A stretch of 45,060 bases of DNA, taken from the NCBI GenBank assembly GCA_964542875.1, contig CAZIWA010000036.1:1-45060 (forward strand), written 5' to 3'. Shown piece after piece: positions 34,028 to 43,294 of this stretch. How positions within the stretch are numbered: the first letter of the stretch is position 1; every line of letters starts with the position of its first letter. The notes under the pieces were generated by a model. That model was not told the origin of the DNA and made no database searches. It worked only from the letters and a program-made list of their open reading frames with translations. Origin of the DNA: CAZGOM01 sp964542875 (lineage in GTDB: Bacteria > Planctomycetota > Phycisphaerae > Phycisphaerales > Phycisphaeraceae). The position numbers were made by a program, and so were the translations under genes.

Positions 34028-35461
34028 ATGAACTGGGTCTTTCGATCCGGCGATCTTCGCCGGACGCCTTGCCGCTTTCCCCGCTCTTACGTGCGCCCAC
34101 TGGTCGGCGCATTCCCCCTGGCGATGTTGATCGCCATGGCGGGCTGCCAAGCCCCGCCACCCGATCACGCCACAGAAGCAACCGTCTCCATGCAAACCGG
34201 CATCGGCGACGCAATCACCTTCAAGTCCGAAGGCGGTCCACTTGATGAACCTGCCTTAGAAGGTGGTCTGACCGCTACTGATGCTCTGCGTCGGGCCATG
34301 ACCACCGACCCGCGACTTCAAGCCGCGTTGGCACGCGTCAGGATCGCCTTGGCCGAGGCCGATCAGGTCAGGCTACTGCCCAACCCTGTTGTGAATGTCG
34401 TCTACCGATTCAATCTCACCGGCTCCGGTGAATCGCAGATCGAGGCGTCACTTAGCCAGGACTTGATCCAAGTCCTGATGATCCCCAACAAAGCCAGTGC
34501 TGCTGATAACCGCTTGCGTCAGGCCGCCAGCGAGGCCGTCGCGCTGGCACTGGACATCGCCTCCGAAGCTCAGGAACTCTACGCCCGGGCACAGGCACAG
34601 GACCGGCTGGTGGTGGTCATTGAGCAGCGTCGCGGACTCCTGGACAAAATGCGCAACGTCGCGCAATCCCGGCTAGAAGCCGGTGAAGGCGCACGATCAG
34701 ACCTGACAACGCTCGATTCCCAGCGGGTTGAGCTTGAAGTCGAAGTCGCCGACGCCAAACTGCAACAGCGCGAAACCCGGCTGAGCCTCGCCCGCGCCAT
34801 CGGTGAGCCTTCGGGCGCGGCGACATGGCCTCTGGATGCTTGGGAGACCCCGCCCTCCGATAACAAGCCCGAATCCCAGTGGATTCAGACGGCCCTCACC
34901 CATCGCCCTGAAATCCAGGCCATTTCATGGCAGCTTAAAGCACTCGGAGATGATGCCGCGCTGGTGAAGCTCCTGCCCTGGGACGGGACCAATATCGGTG
35001 TGGATGCCCAGCGCGATGGCGACTGGGCCGTGGGGCCAAGTGTTTCCGCGCCCATCCCGATCTTTGACATGGGTCAGGCCAAAAAGTCCAAGGTGACGGC
35101 CGAGCAGATCGAAGCCCGTCACCAGTTGGTGGCCGCCCAGCGCAAGGTGGTTGAAGAAGTCCGTCTGGCCTACCGGGCACTGGCGGATAACCAAAGCAAC
35201 CTCAAGCGCGTGCGCAATGAGTTCATACCCCTGCAAGAACAGCGCAGGTCCGAAGCCCAGGACGCCTATCAGGCTGGACAAACGGATGTCACACCACTTT
35301 TCCTTGCGGAAGAAGACTTGAGGTCGGCTCAAGCCAAAGCCGTCCAGATCGAAGGCCAAACAGCCATCGCCCTGGTGCGCCTCCACAGGGCCGTGGGAGG
35401 CAGCGGTATCGCCTCTTCTCAAGATTCCTCCGTCACCCAACCCGTTTCACTCGCCAAATAA
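34028..35461 (+). CDS. czcC: Outer-membrane efflux protein (TolC/CzcC family)
   Basis: The 477-residue protein would form the outer-membrane channel of a tripartite cation exporter with CzcB and CzcA encoded next. AGGAA lies 6 nt before the ATG. The N-terminus carries a lipoprotein-type signal (VGAFPLAMLIAMAGC, lipobox Cys near residue 40). Two repeated OEP halves follow: ALRRAMTTDPRLQAALARVR and HRPEIQAISWQL, each opening a long coiled-coil hairpin (for example ASEAQELYARAQAQDRLVV and EARHQLVAAQRKVVEEVRLAYRA). The typical DVTPLFLAEEDLRSAQ segment lies near the end. The length is usual for CzcC. Confidence 0.93.
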   Translation: MNWVFRSGDLRRTPCRFPRSYVRPLVGAFPLAMLIAMAGCQAPPPDHATEATVSMQTGIGDAITFKSEGGPLDEPALEGGLTATDALRRAMTTDPRLQAALARVRIALAEADQVRLLPNPVVNVVYRFNLTGSGESQIEASLSQDLIQVLMIPNKASAADNRLRQAASEAVALALDIASEAQELYARAQAQDRLVVVIEQRRGLLDKMRNVAQSRLEAGEGARSDLTTLDSQRVELEVEVADAKLQQRETRLSLARAIGEPSGAATWPLDAWETPPSDNKPESQWIQTALTHRPEIQAISWQLKALGDDAALVKLLPWDGTNIGVDAQRDGDWAVGPSVSAPIPIFDMGQAKKSKVTAEQIEARHQLVAAQRKVVEEVRLAYRALADNQSNLKRVRNEFIPLQEQRRSEAQDAYQAGQTDVTPLFLAEEDLRSAQAKAVQIEGQTAIALVRLHRAVGGSGIASSQDSSVTQPVSLAK

Positions 35462-35501
35462 CCACCGCTGGCCCTTATCCAGCACTCAATAGAGATCACC
35501 C

Positions 35502-36851
35502 ATGAAAACAAGCCTCTTGACCAAACTTCCAATGACTACAACACGACTCAGTCTTGTCCTGTGCATGGCCCTTGCGGGCGCTTTGGCGCTTGGAGGGTGT
35601 GACAAGAAAAAAGAACACGCCAAAGGCGATGGCCACGGCCACGCTGAAAAACACGCTGACAAAGCACCAGAGAAAGATGAGCACGGCCACGCTCACGGCG
35701 GCGAAGAAGCCGAACATTCAGACGAAGTAAAACTCACCGCCGAAGCGGTCGAGCGCTATGAGATCAAGACCCAGCCCGCCCAACTCTGGCAACTGCGGCC
35801 CACCTTTGTCGCTCCCGGACGCATCGCCTTCAACACCGAAGCAATGGCCCATGTCGGTTCGCCAATGCGTGGCCGGGCTGTGGAAGTGAAGGTCAAGCTC
35901 GGCAGCCTTGTGAAAGCCGGTGACGCTCTCATGGTCATTGAAAGCCCCGACCTGGGAGAAGCCCAGAGCGACTTTCTGATGAAACAGGCCACTGCCCTTA
36001 ATTCTTCACCCGCTGTCGATCTGGCAAAAGTCGCCTGGGACCGCGCCAAGGGGCTTTATGAAAAGTCTCAAGGCATAGCACTTACTGAAGTGCAAAAGCG
36101 CGAAGCGGAATACAAAGTCACCCAGGCAAATCTCAAAGCCGCGCAGGCCGCCGTCGTCGCCGCTGAAAACAAGCTGCATCTCCTGGGCATGAAACAGGCG
36201 CAGATCGATGCCCTGACCAAGACCGGTGAAGTCAACCCCCGTTTTACCATTACCGCGCCGATCCCCGGCCAAGTCGTCGAGCGGGATGTGACCCTCGGTG
36301 AGCTTGTGAACCCCGACAGTGATTCTCTCCTGATCATCGCGGACACCACCGTCCTCTGGGTGCTCGTTGACATCCCCGAAGCCCGGATCAATCAAACCGC
36401 CGTGAACGCCAAAGCCTGGGTGCAAGTCGGCGGTGAGGAAGGGACGAAGCTGGAAGGGCACATCAAGTTCATCTCTCCCATCGTGGACGAAGCCACCCGA
36501 ACGATTCAGGCCCGCATCGAGCTTCCCGGCAACGACGAAAAAGTTGCTCTCAAGCCGGGCATGTTCACACAGATCGAAGTGACCGCCACCGACCCCAAGG
36601 CCCCCGAACCCACCCCGGTGGTGGCCGTTTCTGCCGAAGCCATCCAGACCGTCGAAGGCGCCCCGGCTGTCTTTGTACCAGTGGCAAATGAGCCAAACAC
36701 CTTCGCCAAACGCACCATCACCATTGGCAAGCCTGTCGGTGGCCTCGTGCCCGTTTACTCAGGCTTGGCCGAAGGTGAGCAGTATATCGGCTCAGGCACC
36801 TTCCTTCTCAAAGCTGAACTCGGTAAGAGCAGCGCGTCCCACGAACATTAA
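35502..36851 (+). CDS. czcB: Periplasmic adaptor (membrane-fusion) protein of the CzcB family
   Basis: The 449-residue protein links CzcA to CzcC. A lipoprotein signal (MALAGALALGGC) is followed by a His-rich segment, HAKGDGHGHAEKHADK and EHGHAHGGEEAEHSDE, which probably collects divalent metal. Next come the lipoyl/barrel-sandwich halves (GSPMRGRAVEVKVKLGSLVKAGD and FTITAPIPGQVVERDVTLGE), an alpha-helical hairpin between them (YKVTQANLKAAQAAVVAAENKL), a beta-barrel, and a C-terminal membrane-proximal domain. The gene starts 40 bp after czcC and ends 56 bp before czcA. Confidence 0.93.
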   Translation: MKTSLLTKLPMTTTRLSLVLCMALAGALALGGCDKKKEHAKGDGHGHAEKHADKAPEKDEHGHAHGGEEAEHSDEVKLTAEAVERYEIKTQPAQLWQLRPTFVAPGRIAFNTEAMAHVGSPMRGRAVEVKVKLGSLVKAGDALMVIESPDLGEAQSDFLMKQATALNSSPAVDLAKVAWDRAKGLYEKSQGIALTEVQKREAEYKVTQANLKAAQAAVVAAENKLHLLGMKQAQIDALTKTGEVNPRFTITAPIPGQVVERDVTLGELVNPDSDSLLIIADTTVLWVLVDIPEARINQTAVNAKAWVQVGGEEGTKLEGHIKFISPIVDEATRTIQARIELPGNDEKVALKPGMFTQIEVTATDPKAPEPTPVVAVSAEAIQTVEGAPAVFVPVANEPNTFAKRTITIGKPVGGLVPVYSGLAEGEQYIGSGTFLLKAELGKSSASHEH

Positions 36852-36907
36852 ATCCCCGTCTTAATCCCACTTGATCGCCTTTTGGATCAATCACCGGAGA
36901 TACTTCC

Positions 36908-39900
36908 ATGCTCGAATCAGTCCTTAGATTTTCCATCAAGAATCGCTGGCTTGTCCTGCTGCTCACGGTCATGGTGGCCGCTCTAGGCACCTATTCCCTG
37001 ATGCGGCTTCCCATCGACGCCGTGCCGGACATCACCAACAACCAAGTCCAGATCAATGCGCTGGCCTCATCACTTTCCCCTCTTGAGGTTGAAAAACGGG
37101 TCACGTTCCCGATTGAAAACGCCTTGGCGGGGATACCCGGCCTGCAATCCACCCGCTCGCTCTCGCGCAACGGGTTTTCCCAGGTCACCGCCGTCTTTGA
37201 AGACAACATCAACATCTACTTCGCTCGCCAACAGGTCGCCGAACGCTTAGGCGAAGCCAAGGAATCCCTCCCCCCGGGCGTTGATCCCAAGATGGGTCCC
37301 ATCGCCACCGGCCTGGGCGAAATCTACATGTATGCCGTGGAGTTTGAACATCCAAACGGCAAAGGCGCACAGATTGCCGATGGCAAACCCGGCTGGCAGA
37401 AAGACGGCACTTATCTCACGCCTGAAGGCCGGGTTCTCAAAGGTGAACTTGAGCTGGCTTCCTACCTGCGGGAAGTCCAGGACTGGATCATCCGCCCCCA
37501 GCTCAAGGGTGTGAAGGACGTCGCCGGCGTCGACACCATCGGCGGCTATCTCAAGCAGTATCACGTCCAGCCTGACCCCATGAAGCTCGTCTCCTACGGA
37601 CTCACCTTCACGGAAGTGATCGAAGCTCTTGAGAAAAACAATGTGAACGTCGGCGCGGGCTACATCGAACACAAAGGCGAGTCCTACCTCGTCCGCGCGA
37701 CCGGACAGATCGAAAATGTCGACCAGATCGGGTCCATCGTGGTCGGTGTCCGTCGCGGCGTTCCCATCTACATCCGCGACATCGTCGGCCCCAATGGCGT
37801 TGGCATCGGGCGCGAATTGCGCACCGGCTCGGCCAGCAAAAACGGCAATGAAGTGGTCGTAGGCACGGCGGTCATGCTCCTAGGGGCCAACAGCCGCACC
37901 GTATCCGCCGCCGTTGACGCCAAGATGACCGAGATCAACCGGGGCCTTCCACCGGACATCATCGCCAAAACGATGCTCAACCGGACCAAGCTGGTCGATG
38001 CGACGATCCGAACCATTGAGAAAAACCTCCTGGAAGGGGCCATCCTCGTCATCGTCGTTCTCCTCCTTCTCCTGGGCAACGTCCGCGCCGCGCTCATCTG
38101 CGCCATGGCCATCCCCATGGCCATGCTCATGACCGCCTTTGGCATGGTGCAAGGCAAGATCAGCGGCAACCTGATGTCCCTGGGCGCCATCGACTTTGGC
38201 CTCATCGTCGACGGCGCAGTCATCATCGTGGAGAACTGCCTGCGTCGCCTGGCGGAAAAGCAGCATCACGAAGGACGCATCCTCACCCTCCAGGAGCGCC
38301 TGCATGAAGTGATGGTCGCCGCCAAGGAGATGATCCAGCCTTCCGTCTTTGGGCAGGCCATCATCATCACTGTTTATTTCCCGGTCCTGGCGCTCAGCGG
38401 CATTGAAGGCAAGATGTTCCACCCGATGGCGTACACCGTCATCCTGGCCCTTGTCGCCGCGTTTGTGCTCTCCCTCACGTTCATCCCTGCCATGGTGGCG
38501 ATCTTCGTGAGCGGCAAAGTCACGGAAAAGGACATGTTCCTTATCAGGTGGGCCAAGGCGGCCTATACCCCCGTTCTGGGCTGGGCGGTGAAACTCCGCT
38601 GGCCCGTCGTGGCCGTCGCGGTGGCTGCGTTCGCGGCCTCGGCACTCCTTTTCACACGCCTGGGGCAAGAGTTTGTCCCCACGCTGGATGAAAAAGACCT
38701 CGCCCTTCAGGCACTGCGCATCCCCAGCACATCGCTGACCCAGGCGCAGAACATGCAGTTCGACCTGGAACGCGCAATGGCCGCTTTCCCAGAGGTCGAC
38801 TTCGTCTTCTCCAAGACCGGCACCGCCGAGCTTGCCGCCGATCCCATGCCACCCAATGCCACCGATACCTTCGTCATCTTCAAGCCGTCAGAGAAATGGC
38901 GTAGCGAGCAGGAATTGGACAAGCTCATCGCCGAGCAGGAAGCCAAACTGGCTACACTCACCGAAGGCTATGAAGAAGAAGAGGAAGAGGAGGAAGGCCC
39001 CAAGCTGGAAGGCCATAAGGGCAAGCTCATCAAGCTCATTGAACTTACCGTCAAAACCCTGCCGGGCAATAACTATGAGTTCACCCAGCCCATCCAGATG
39101 CGCTTCAATGAACTCATCGCCGGCGTACGTGGCGACGTGGCGGTCAAGGTCTATGGCGACGACTTCACAAAGATGGGCGCAACCGCGCAGCAGATCGCTG
39201 CTGCTCTGCAATCCATTCCCGGCGCCGCCGATGTGAAGGTCGAGCAGACCGAAGGGCTCCCCGTCATGACGGTGGATATCGACCGGGCAGCCATCGCCCG
39301 CTATGGCCTGAACATTCAAGATGTGCAAGACGTGGTGGCCGCTGCCATCGGCGGCAAGGAAGCCGGACAGGTCTTTGAAGGCGACAGGCGGTTCGACCTG
39401 TTCGTCCGCCTGCCCGATTCCATGCGCGGCAAGATGGATGCGCTTCAAAATCTCCCCATCCCGCTTCCCAAAACCCAGGACGGTCCATCACCCATCAAGG
39501 TCGCCAGCGCCACCGGCAAGCTCAAAAATGTCAGTGAGCGTGAAGAGATCGGCTTTATCCCCCTTGGAGATGTCGCCAAGATTGAAGTCGCCGAAGGCAT
39601 CAACCAGATCAGCCGTGAAAACGGGAAGCGCCGAATCGTCATCCAGGCGAACGTGCGCGGGCGTGACCTGGGCTCCTTTGTGGTTGAGGCGCAGGAGAAG
39701 ATCGGCACGATCCCCATCACCGCCGGCCAATGGCTTGTGTGGGGCGGCCAGTACGAAAACCTCGTGGCCGCCAAGCAGCGTCTCACCCTGGTGGTGCCGG
39801 TCTGCTTCTTCCTGATCTTCCTGCTGCTTTTTAGCACCTTCAAGAGCGTCAAGTACGCGGTTCTGGTCTTCAGCGCCGTGCCTCTTGGCCTCACCGGGGG

Positions 39901-40375
39901 CATTGTCGCCCTCTGGCTGCGGGACATGCCCTTCTCCATCTCCGCAGCCGTGGGCTTCATTGCTCTGTCCGGTGTTGCGGTTCTCAATGGCTTGGTGATG
40001 GTCTCGTTCATCAACCAGCTACGTCGGGAAGGCGTAACTCGGGACGCGGCCATTTTGACCGGCTGCACTGTTCGGCTCAGGCCCGTGCTCATGACCGCCA
40101 CCGTGGCAGCTCTGGGCTTCGTGCCCATGGCATTGGCACACGGCACAGGCGCAGAGGTCCAAAAGCCTCTGGCGACCGTGGTGATCGGTGGGCTGATCTC
40201 AAGCACGTTGCTCACTCTCATCGTCCTGCCGGCCCTCTATCGAATCTTCACCGGTTGGGACCCTGACGGGAAGCTGGAACCAGCCACCCAACCGTGGGAA
40301 CAACCCGACACCGGCCCCCTCGAAGTCAAACCGGACCAATCACCCACCCCTCAACCTCCTACGTCTCACGCTTAA
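36908..40375 (+). CDS. czcA: Heavy-metal efflux RND transporter (CzcA family)
   Basis: The 1155-residue inner-membrane pump exports divalent or monovalent metal ions with proton exchange. It has the HME-RND start SVLRFSIKNRWLVLLLTV, the periplasmic segment PDITNNQVQI, the TM4 proton-relay stretch DFGLIVDGAVIIVEN, and twelve hydrophobic helices in two sets (the second ending at VVIGGLISSTLLTLIVLPALY). The family DGAV signature in TM4 fits Co/Zn/Cd exporters. An unusual run of seven Glu and more acidic residues (EEEEEEEGPKLEG, codons 38972-38995) sits in the large periplasmic domain. The C-terminal tail is long and Pro-rich. It is operonic with czcC and czcB. Confidence 0.95.
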   Translation: MLESVLRFSIKNRWLVLLLTVMVAALGTYSLMRLPIDAVPDITNNQVQINALASSLSPLEVEKRVTFPIENALAGIPGLQSTRSLSRNGFSQVTAVFEDNINIYFARQQVAERLGEAKESLPPGVDPKMGPIATGLGEIYMYAVEFEHPNGKGAQIADGKPGWQKDGTYLTPEGRVLKGELELASYLREVQDWIIRPQLKGVKDVAGVDTIGGYLKQYHVQPDPMKLVSYGLTFTEVIEALEKNNVNVGAGYIEHKGESYLVRATGQIENVDQIGSIVVGVRRGVPIYIRDIVGPNGVGIGRELRTGSASKNGNEVVVGTAVMLLGANSRTVSAAVDAKMTEINRGLPPDIIAKTMLNRTKLVDATIRTIEKNLLEGAILVIVVLLLLLGNVRAALICAMAIPMAMLMTAFGMVQGKISGNLMSLGAIDFGLIVDGAVIIVENCLRRLAEKQHHEGRILTLQERLHEVMVAAKEMIQPSVFGQAIIITVYFPVLALSGIEGKMFHPMAYTVILALVAAFVLSLTFIPAMVAIFVSGKVTEKDMFLIRWAKAAYTPVLGWAVKLRWPVVAVAVAAFAASALLFTRLGQEFVPTLDEKDLALQALRIPSTSLTQAQNMQFDLERAMAAFPEVDFVFSKTGTAELAADPMPPNATDTFVIFKPSEKWRSEQELDKLIAEQEAKLATLTEGYEEEEEEEEGPKLEGHKGKLIKLIELTVKTLPGNNYEFTQPIQMRFNELIAGVRGDVAVKVYGDDFTKMGATAQQIAAALQSIPGAADVKVEQTEGLPVMTVDIDRAAIARYGLNIQDVQDVVAAAIGGKEAGQVFEGDRRFDLFVRLPDSMRGKMDALQNLPIPLPKTQDGPSPIKVASATGKLKNVSEREEIGFIPLGDVAKIEVAEGINQISRENGKRRIVIQANVRGRDLGSFVVEAQEKIGTIPITAGQWLVWGGQYENLVAAKQRLTLVVPVCFFLIFLLLFSTFKSVKYAVLVFSAVPLGLTGGIVALWLRDMPFSISAAVGFIALSGVAVLNGLVMVSFINQLRREGVTRDAAILTGCTVRLRPVLMTATVAALGFVPMALAHGTGAEVQKPLATVVIGGLISSTLLTLIVLPALYRIFTGWDPDGKLEPATQPWEQPDTGPLEVKPDQSPTPQPPTSHA

Positions 40376-40381
40376 AAACCC

Positions 40382-40410
40382 TTGTCCATTCCGTGGACAA
40401 CGTAGTCCAC
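40382..40410. other. Alternative hairpins after czcA
   Basis: TTGTCCA/TGGACAA (40382-40388 with 40394-40400) and GTGGAC/GTCCAC (40393-40398 with 40405-40410) share the middle segment, so only one can form at a time. They lie 7-35 bp after the czcA stop and before the small His-rich gene. There is no T-tract. Confidence 0.35.
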
Positions 40411-40447
40411 ATCACCCGGCCGTAAGGCCATCTTGAAAGGTCCACCT

Positions 40448-40729
40448 ATGCAGAGTTTGAATCGTAAGAGCATGTTCGTCGGTCTCATCGCTGGCCTGGG
40501 TCTCGCAGTTTCCACCGGCATCCTCATGGGCCAGGGCGCGTCCCAGCCTGTGAAGTCCGAAGCCCAGTATTTCGTCACTGGCGAAGGCGACCACGCACAC
40601 CTGTGGGTGCGCGAAGGCGTCAATCTCCGGGTCGTCGGCCACGGTGAGTGCAAGGCCGGCTGCCCCTGGGAGAGCGAGCATAAAGAGGGCGATGGTCACG
40701 ACCATGGCAAACCCGCACCGAAAAAGTAA
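40448..40729 (+). CDS. Small exported His-rich protein of the metal operon
   Basis: The ATG 40448 is chosen over the upstream TTG because GAAAGG lies 7 nt before it. The 93-residue product starts with a hydrophobic helix (SMFVGLIAGLGLAVSTGILMG) and ends in a Cys/His-rich part (GECKAGCPWESEH, then GDGHDHGKPAPKK). An internal GDHAHLWVREGVN segment resembles the short periplasmic proteins found beside czc and cus genes. Metal binding in the periplasm is likely but inferred. Its 3' end overlaps the next gene by 26 bp, so the two are translated together. Confidence 0.6.
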   Translation: MQSLNRKSMFVGLIAGLGLAVSTGILMGQGASQPVKSEAQYFVTGEGDHAHLWVREGVNLRVVGHGECKAGCPWESEHKEGDGHDHGKPAPKK

Positions 40730-41042
40730 AAAGAAAAAGGCCAAGCCGTCCCATCAGAAGGACACAGCCGCCAGCACTCGGACGCGTGAAAAACTCGCGC
40801 GTCCGATGCTGGGGGTATGTTTGGCTTTGACCGCCATAACCGTTTTGATCTTCATCGCGACTGTTCCGGCAGCTCTCGAACACTACGAATTGCATGGTCA
40901 CGTTTCTGTGCCCGTTGAAGCCATCATTCTCGGCTTGGTTTTCACCGGCACCACGATGGGGGCCTACTGCATCTGGTGGCACCATCACAAAAAAGAACAA
41001 GCTCAGAACAAAGACGATCCGCCGCCAGATGAATCCAAGTAG
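40704..41042 (+). CDS. Small membrane protein of the metal operon
   Basis: From ATG 40704 (AGAGGG about 13 nt upstream; a nearby ATG at 40692 is possible) the gene encodes about 112 residues. A very basic N-terminus (RKSKKKKAKPSHQKD) precedes two hydrophobic helices (LGVCLALTAITVLIFIATVP and AIILGLVFTGTTMGAYCIWW), then a His-rich hinge and a charged tail (HHHKKEQAQNKDD). It lies between the His-rich protein and the P-type ATPase. Its family is not recognised. The role is presumably accessory to export. Confidence 0.55.
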   Translation: MANPHRKSKKKKAKPSHQKDTAASTRTREKLARPMLGVCLALTAITVLIFIATVPAALEHYELHGHVSVPVEAIILGLVFTGTTMGAYCIWWHHHKKEQAQNKDDPPPDESK

Positions 41043-41080
41043 TTCCGAAAACACCGCCGCCCCAGGGATAGGATGCCTCA

Positions 41081-43294
41081 ATGGCCAAAATCACATACGA
41101 CATTCCAGCCATGGATTGCCCCGCCGAAGAGGCGCTCATTAGAAACCGTTTTAAGTCGCTCAGCGATGTGCAGGAAATCGCCTTCGACCTCTTCAACCGT
41201 CGCCTCACGGTGACGCATGCCTACCCCGACGACACGGAAATTCTTGCAGCCCTGGCCGATATTGGAATGAATCCACAGACAGACGAAAAACCAAAGGCTG
41301 GTGGTTCTTGCTGCACTCACGATCACGGCCATTCCCACGGCGACCACAACCATGACGGGCACGATCATGCGGATGTCCAAATCCAGCAAGGCGCAAGCCC
41401 CAATTGGGGCCAGTGGGCGCTGGGCCTCTCCGGTGTGCTCGCATTCGCCGCCGAGGGCATGAACATCGCCGGCTGGGGCGATACCTCCGTCCCGGTGATT
41501 GTCGTCGCTCTGGTTTCCATCCTCCTGGGCGGCCTCCCCACGCTGAAAAAAGGCTTCATCGCCCTCCGTACCTTCACGCTCAACATTAACTTCCTCATGA
41601 CCGTTGCGGCCATTGGCGCAATGGCAGTCGGGTCATGGCCGGAAGCCGCCATGGTGATCTTCCTCTTCGCCCTGGCGGAACTCATCGAGGCATACTCTCT
41701 CGACCGCGCGCGCAACGCCGTGCGCGGCCTCATGGCCCTCACGCCTGAAACCGCTACAGTCCAAGGTGAAAACAACAGTTGGACCCAAACGCCTGTCGAT
41801 GCCGTTCAAACCGGCGCCATCGTCCGGGTGAAACCCGGCGAACGCGTCCCCCTCGACGGTCTGGTCACCTCCGGTACCTCCTCAGTCGATCAGGCGCCCA
41901 TCACCGGCGAAAGCATCCCGGTGGATAAAGCCCCAGGCGACCAGGTCTTCGCCGGCACCATTAACGGCAACGGTCTTCTGGAATTAAAAACCACCGGCGG
42001 CAAAGACCAAACCACCATCGCCAGAATCATCCGCAGCGTGCAGGAAGCCCAGGGCCAGCGTGCGCCCACCCAGCGCTTCGTCGACAACTTCGCGCGGTAT
42101 TACACGCCCGTCGTCGTGGTCATTGCCATCATCATCGCCATTGCCCCCTGGACAATCTTTGGCCAACCTTTCCTCCCCTGGCTCTATAACGCGCTGGTGC
42201 TTCTGGTCATCGCATGTCCCTGCGCATTGGTCATCTCCACACCCGTCACTGTCGTCAGCGCATTGGCCGCAGCGGCCAAGCACGGCATCCTCATCAAGGG
42301 CGGCGTCTTTCTCGAAGGCGGCCGAAAACTCAAGGTCATCGCCTTGGACAAGACAGGCACGATCACGGAGGGGAAGCCCAAACTGACAGATGTCTCGAAA
42401 TTCAAATCAGGCGTCGGGTCTCTCACGGACGATGAAGTCTTAAGAATCGCCGCCAGCCTGGACTCATTGTCCGACCATCCAGTGGCCCGCGCGGTCAGTT
42501 CTGGGTGGGACCCCGTCAAAGGTCCGCTTTACCCCGTCACGGATTTTGTGTCCGTCGTAGGCAGAGGTGTACAAGGCAAGATCGACAACCAGATGTATCG
42601 CGTTGGCAATCATCGTTGGGCTCATGAACAAGGCGTCTGCTCCGCAGCCCTTGAATCAACCCTGGGGGAACTTGAGGCCAAGGGCAAAACCGCCATCGTC
42701 CTCTTCACCGAGGCCGCAGCCTTGGGGGTCCTGGCCGTTGCCGACACCACCCGGGAAACCAGCGCCACAGCCATCAGCGATCTCCACGCTCTGGGGCTGC
42801 GTACCGTCATGCTCACCGGCGACAACCAGAAAACCGCCGCTGCCATCGCCAAATCAGTGGCCATCGACGACGCACGGGGCTCGCTCCTGCCGGAGGCCAA
42901 GCTCACCGCCATTGACGAACTGATCGCCAAATATGGCCCCGACGCCGTGGGGATGGTGGGCGACGGTGTCAACGATGCTCCCGCGCTGGCCAAGGCCGGC
43001 ATTGGTTTCGCCATGGGTTCCGCAGGCACCGACACCGCCATTGAAACCGCCGATGTCGCCTTCATGAAGGACGACCTGCGCGCTCTCCCGGAGTTCATCC
43101 GACTCTCCAGGAAAACATCCTCAATTTTGGTTCAAAACATCACTTTCGCCTTGGTATTCAAGGCTGTCTTCTTCGGCTTGGCACTCTTTGGCATGGCCAC
43201 CCTGTGGATGGCGGTTATCGCCGACATGGGGGCAAGCCTGCTGGTCGTCGCCAACGGTTTGCGCCTTCTCAGGCACAAAAATCAAGGCTTATGA
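41081..43294 (+). CDS. cadA: Zn/Cd/Pb-type P1B ATPase
   Basis: The 737-residue enzyme pumps divalent soft-metal ions out of the cytoplasm using ATP. The N-terminal HMA-like domain has MDCPAEEALIRNRF, the MDCPxEE variant of cadmium/zinc pumps. A His-rich linker (HDHGHSHGDHNHDGHDHADV) follows. Core motifs are all present: TGES actuator loop (ITGESIPVDK), CPC metal site in TM6 (VIACPCALVIST), phosphorylation site DKTGTITEG, HP-type SDHPVARA, ATP-binding GDNQKTA, and hinge GDGVNDAPALAKAG. AGGGATAGGA precedes the ATG by 7 nt. The gene ends 6 bp inside the convergent mntR. Confidence 0.95.
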   Translation: MAKITYDIPAMDCPAEEALIRNRFKSLSDVQEIAFDLFNRRLTVTHAYPDDTEILAALADIGMNPQTDEKPKAGGSCCTHDHGHSHGDHNHDGHDHADVQIQQGASPNWGQWALGLSGVLAFAAEGMNIAGWGDTSVPVIVVALVSILLGGLPTLKKGFIALRTFTLNINFLMTVAAIGAMAVGSWPEAAMVIFLFALAELIEAYSLDRARNAVRGLMALTPETATVQGENNSWTQTPVDAVQTGAIVRVKPGERVPLDGLVTSGTSSVDQAPITGESIPVDKAPGDQVFAGTINGNGLLELKTTGGKDQTTIARIIRSVQEAQGQRAPTQRFVDNFARYYTPVVVVIAIIIAIAPWTIFGQPFLPWLYNALVLLVIACPCALVISTPVTVVSALAAAAKHGILIKGGVFLEGGRKLKVIALDKTGTITEGKPKLTDVSKFKSGVGSLTDDEVLRIAASLDSLSDHPVARAVSSGWDPVKGPLYPVTDFVSVVGRGVQGKIDNQMYRVGNHRWAHEQGVCSAALESTLGELEAKGKTAIVLFTEAAALGVLAVADTTRETSATAISDLHALGLRTVMLTGDNQKTAAAIAKSVAIDDARGSLLPEAKLTAIDELIAKYGPDAVGMVGDGVNDAPALAKAGIGFAMGSAGTDTAIETADVAFMKDDLRALPEFIRLSRKTSSILVQNITFALVFKAVFFGLALFGMATLWMAVIADMGASLLVVANGLRLLRHKNQGL

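Noticed and set aside
37880..38668. 262-codon minus-strand ORF
   Set aside because: Antisense of czcA, rich in His/Asp/Gly without family features.
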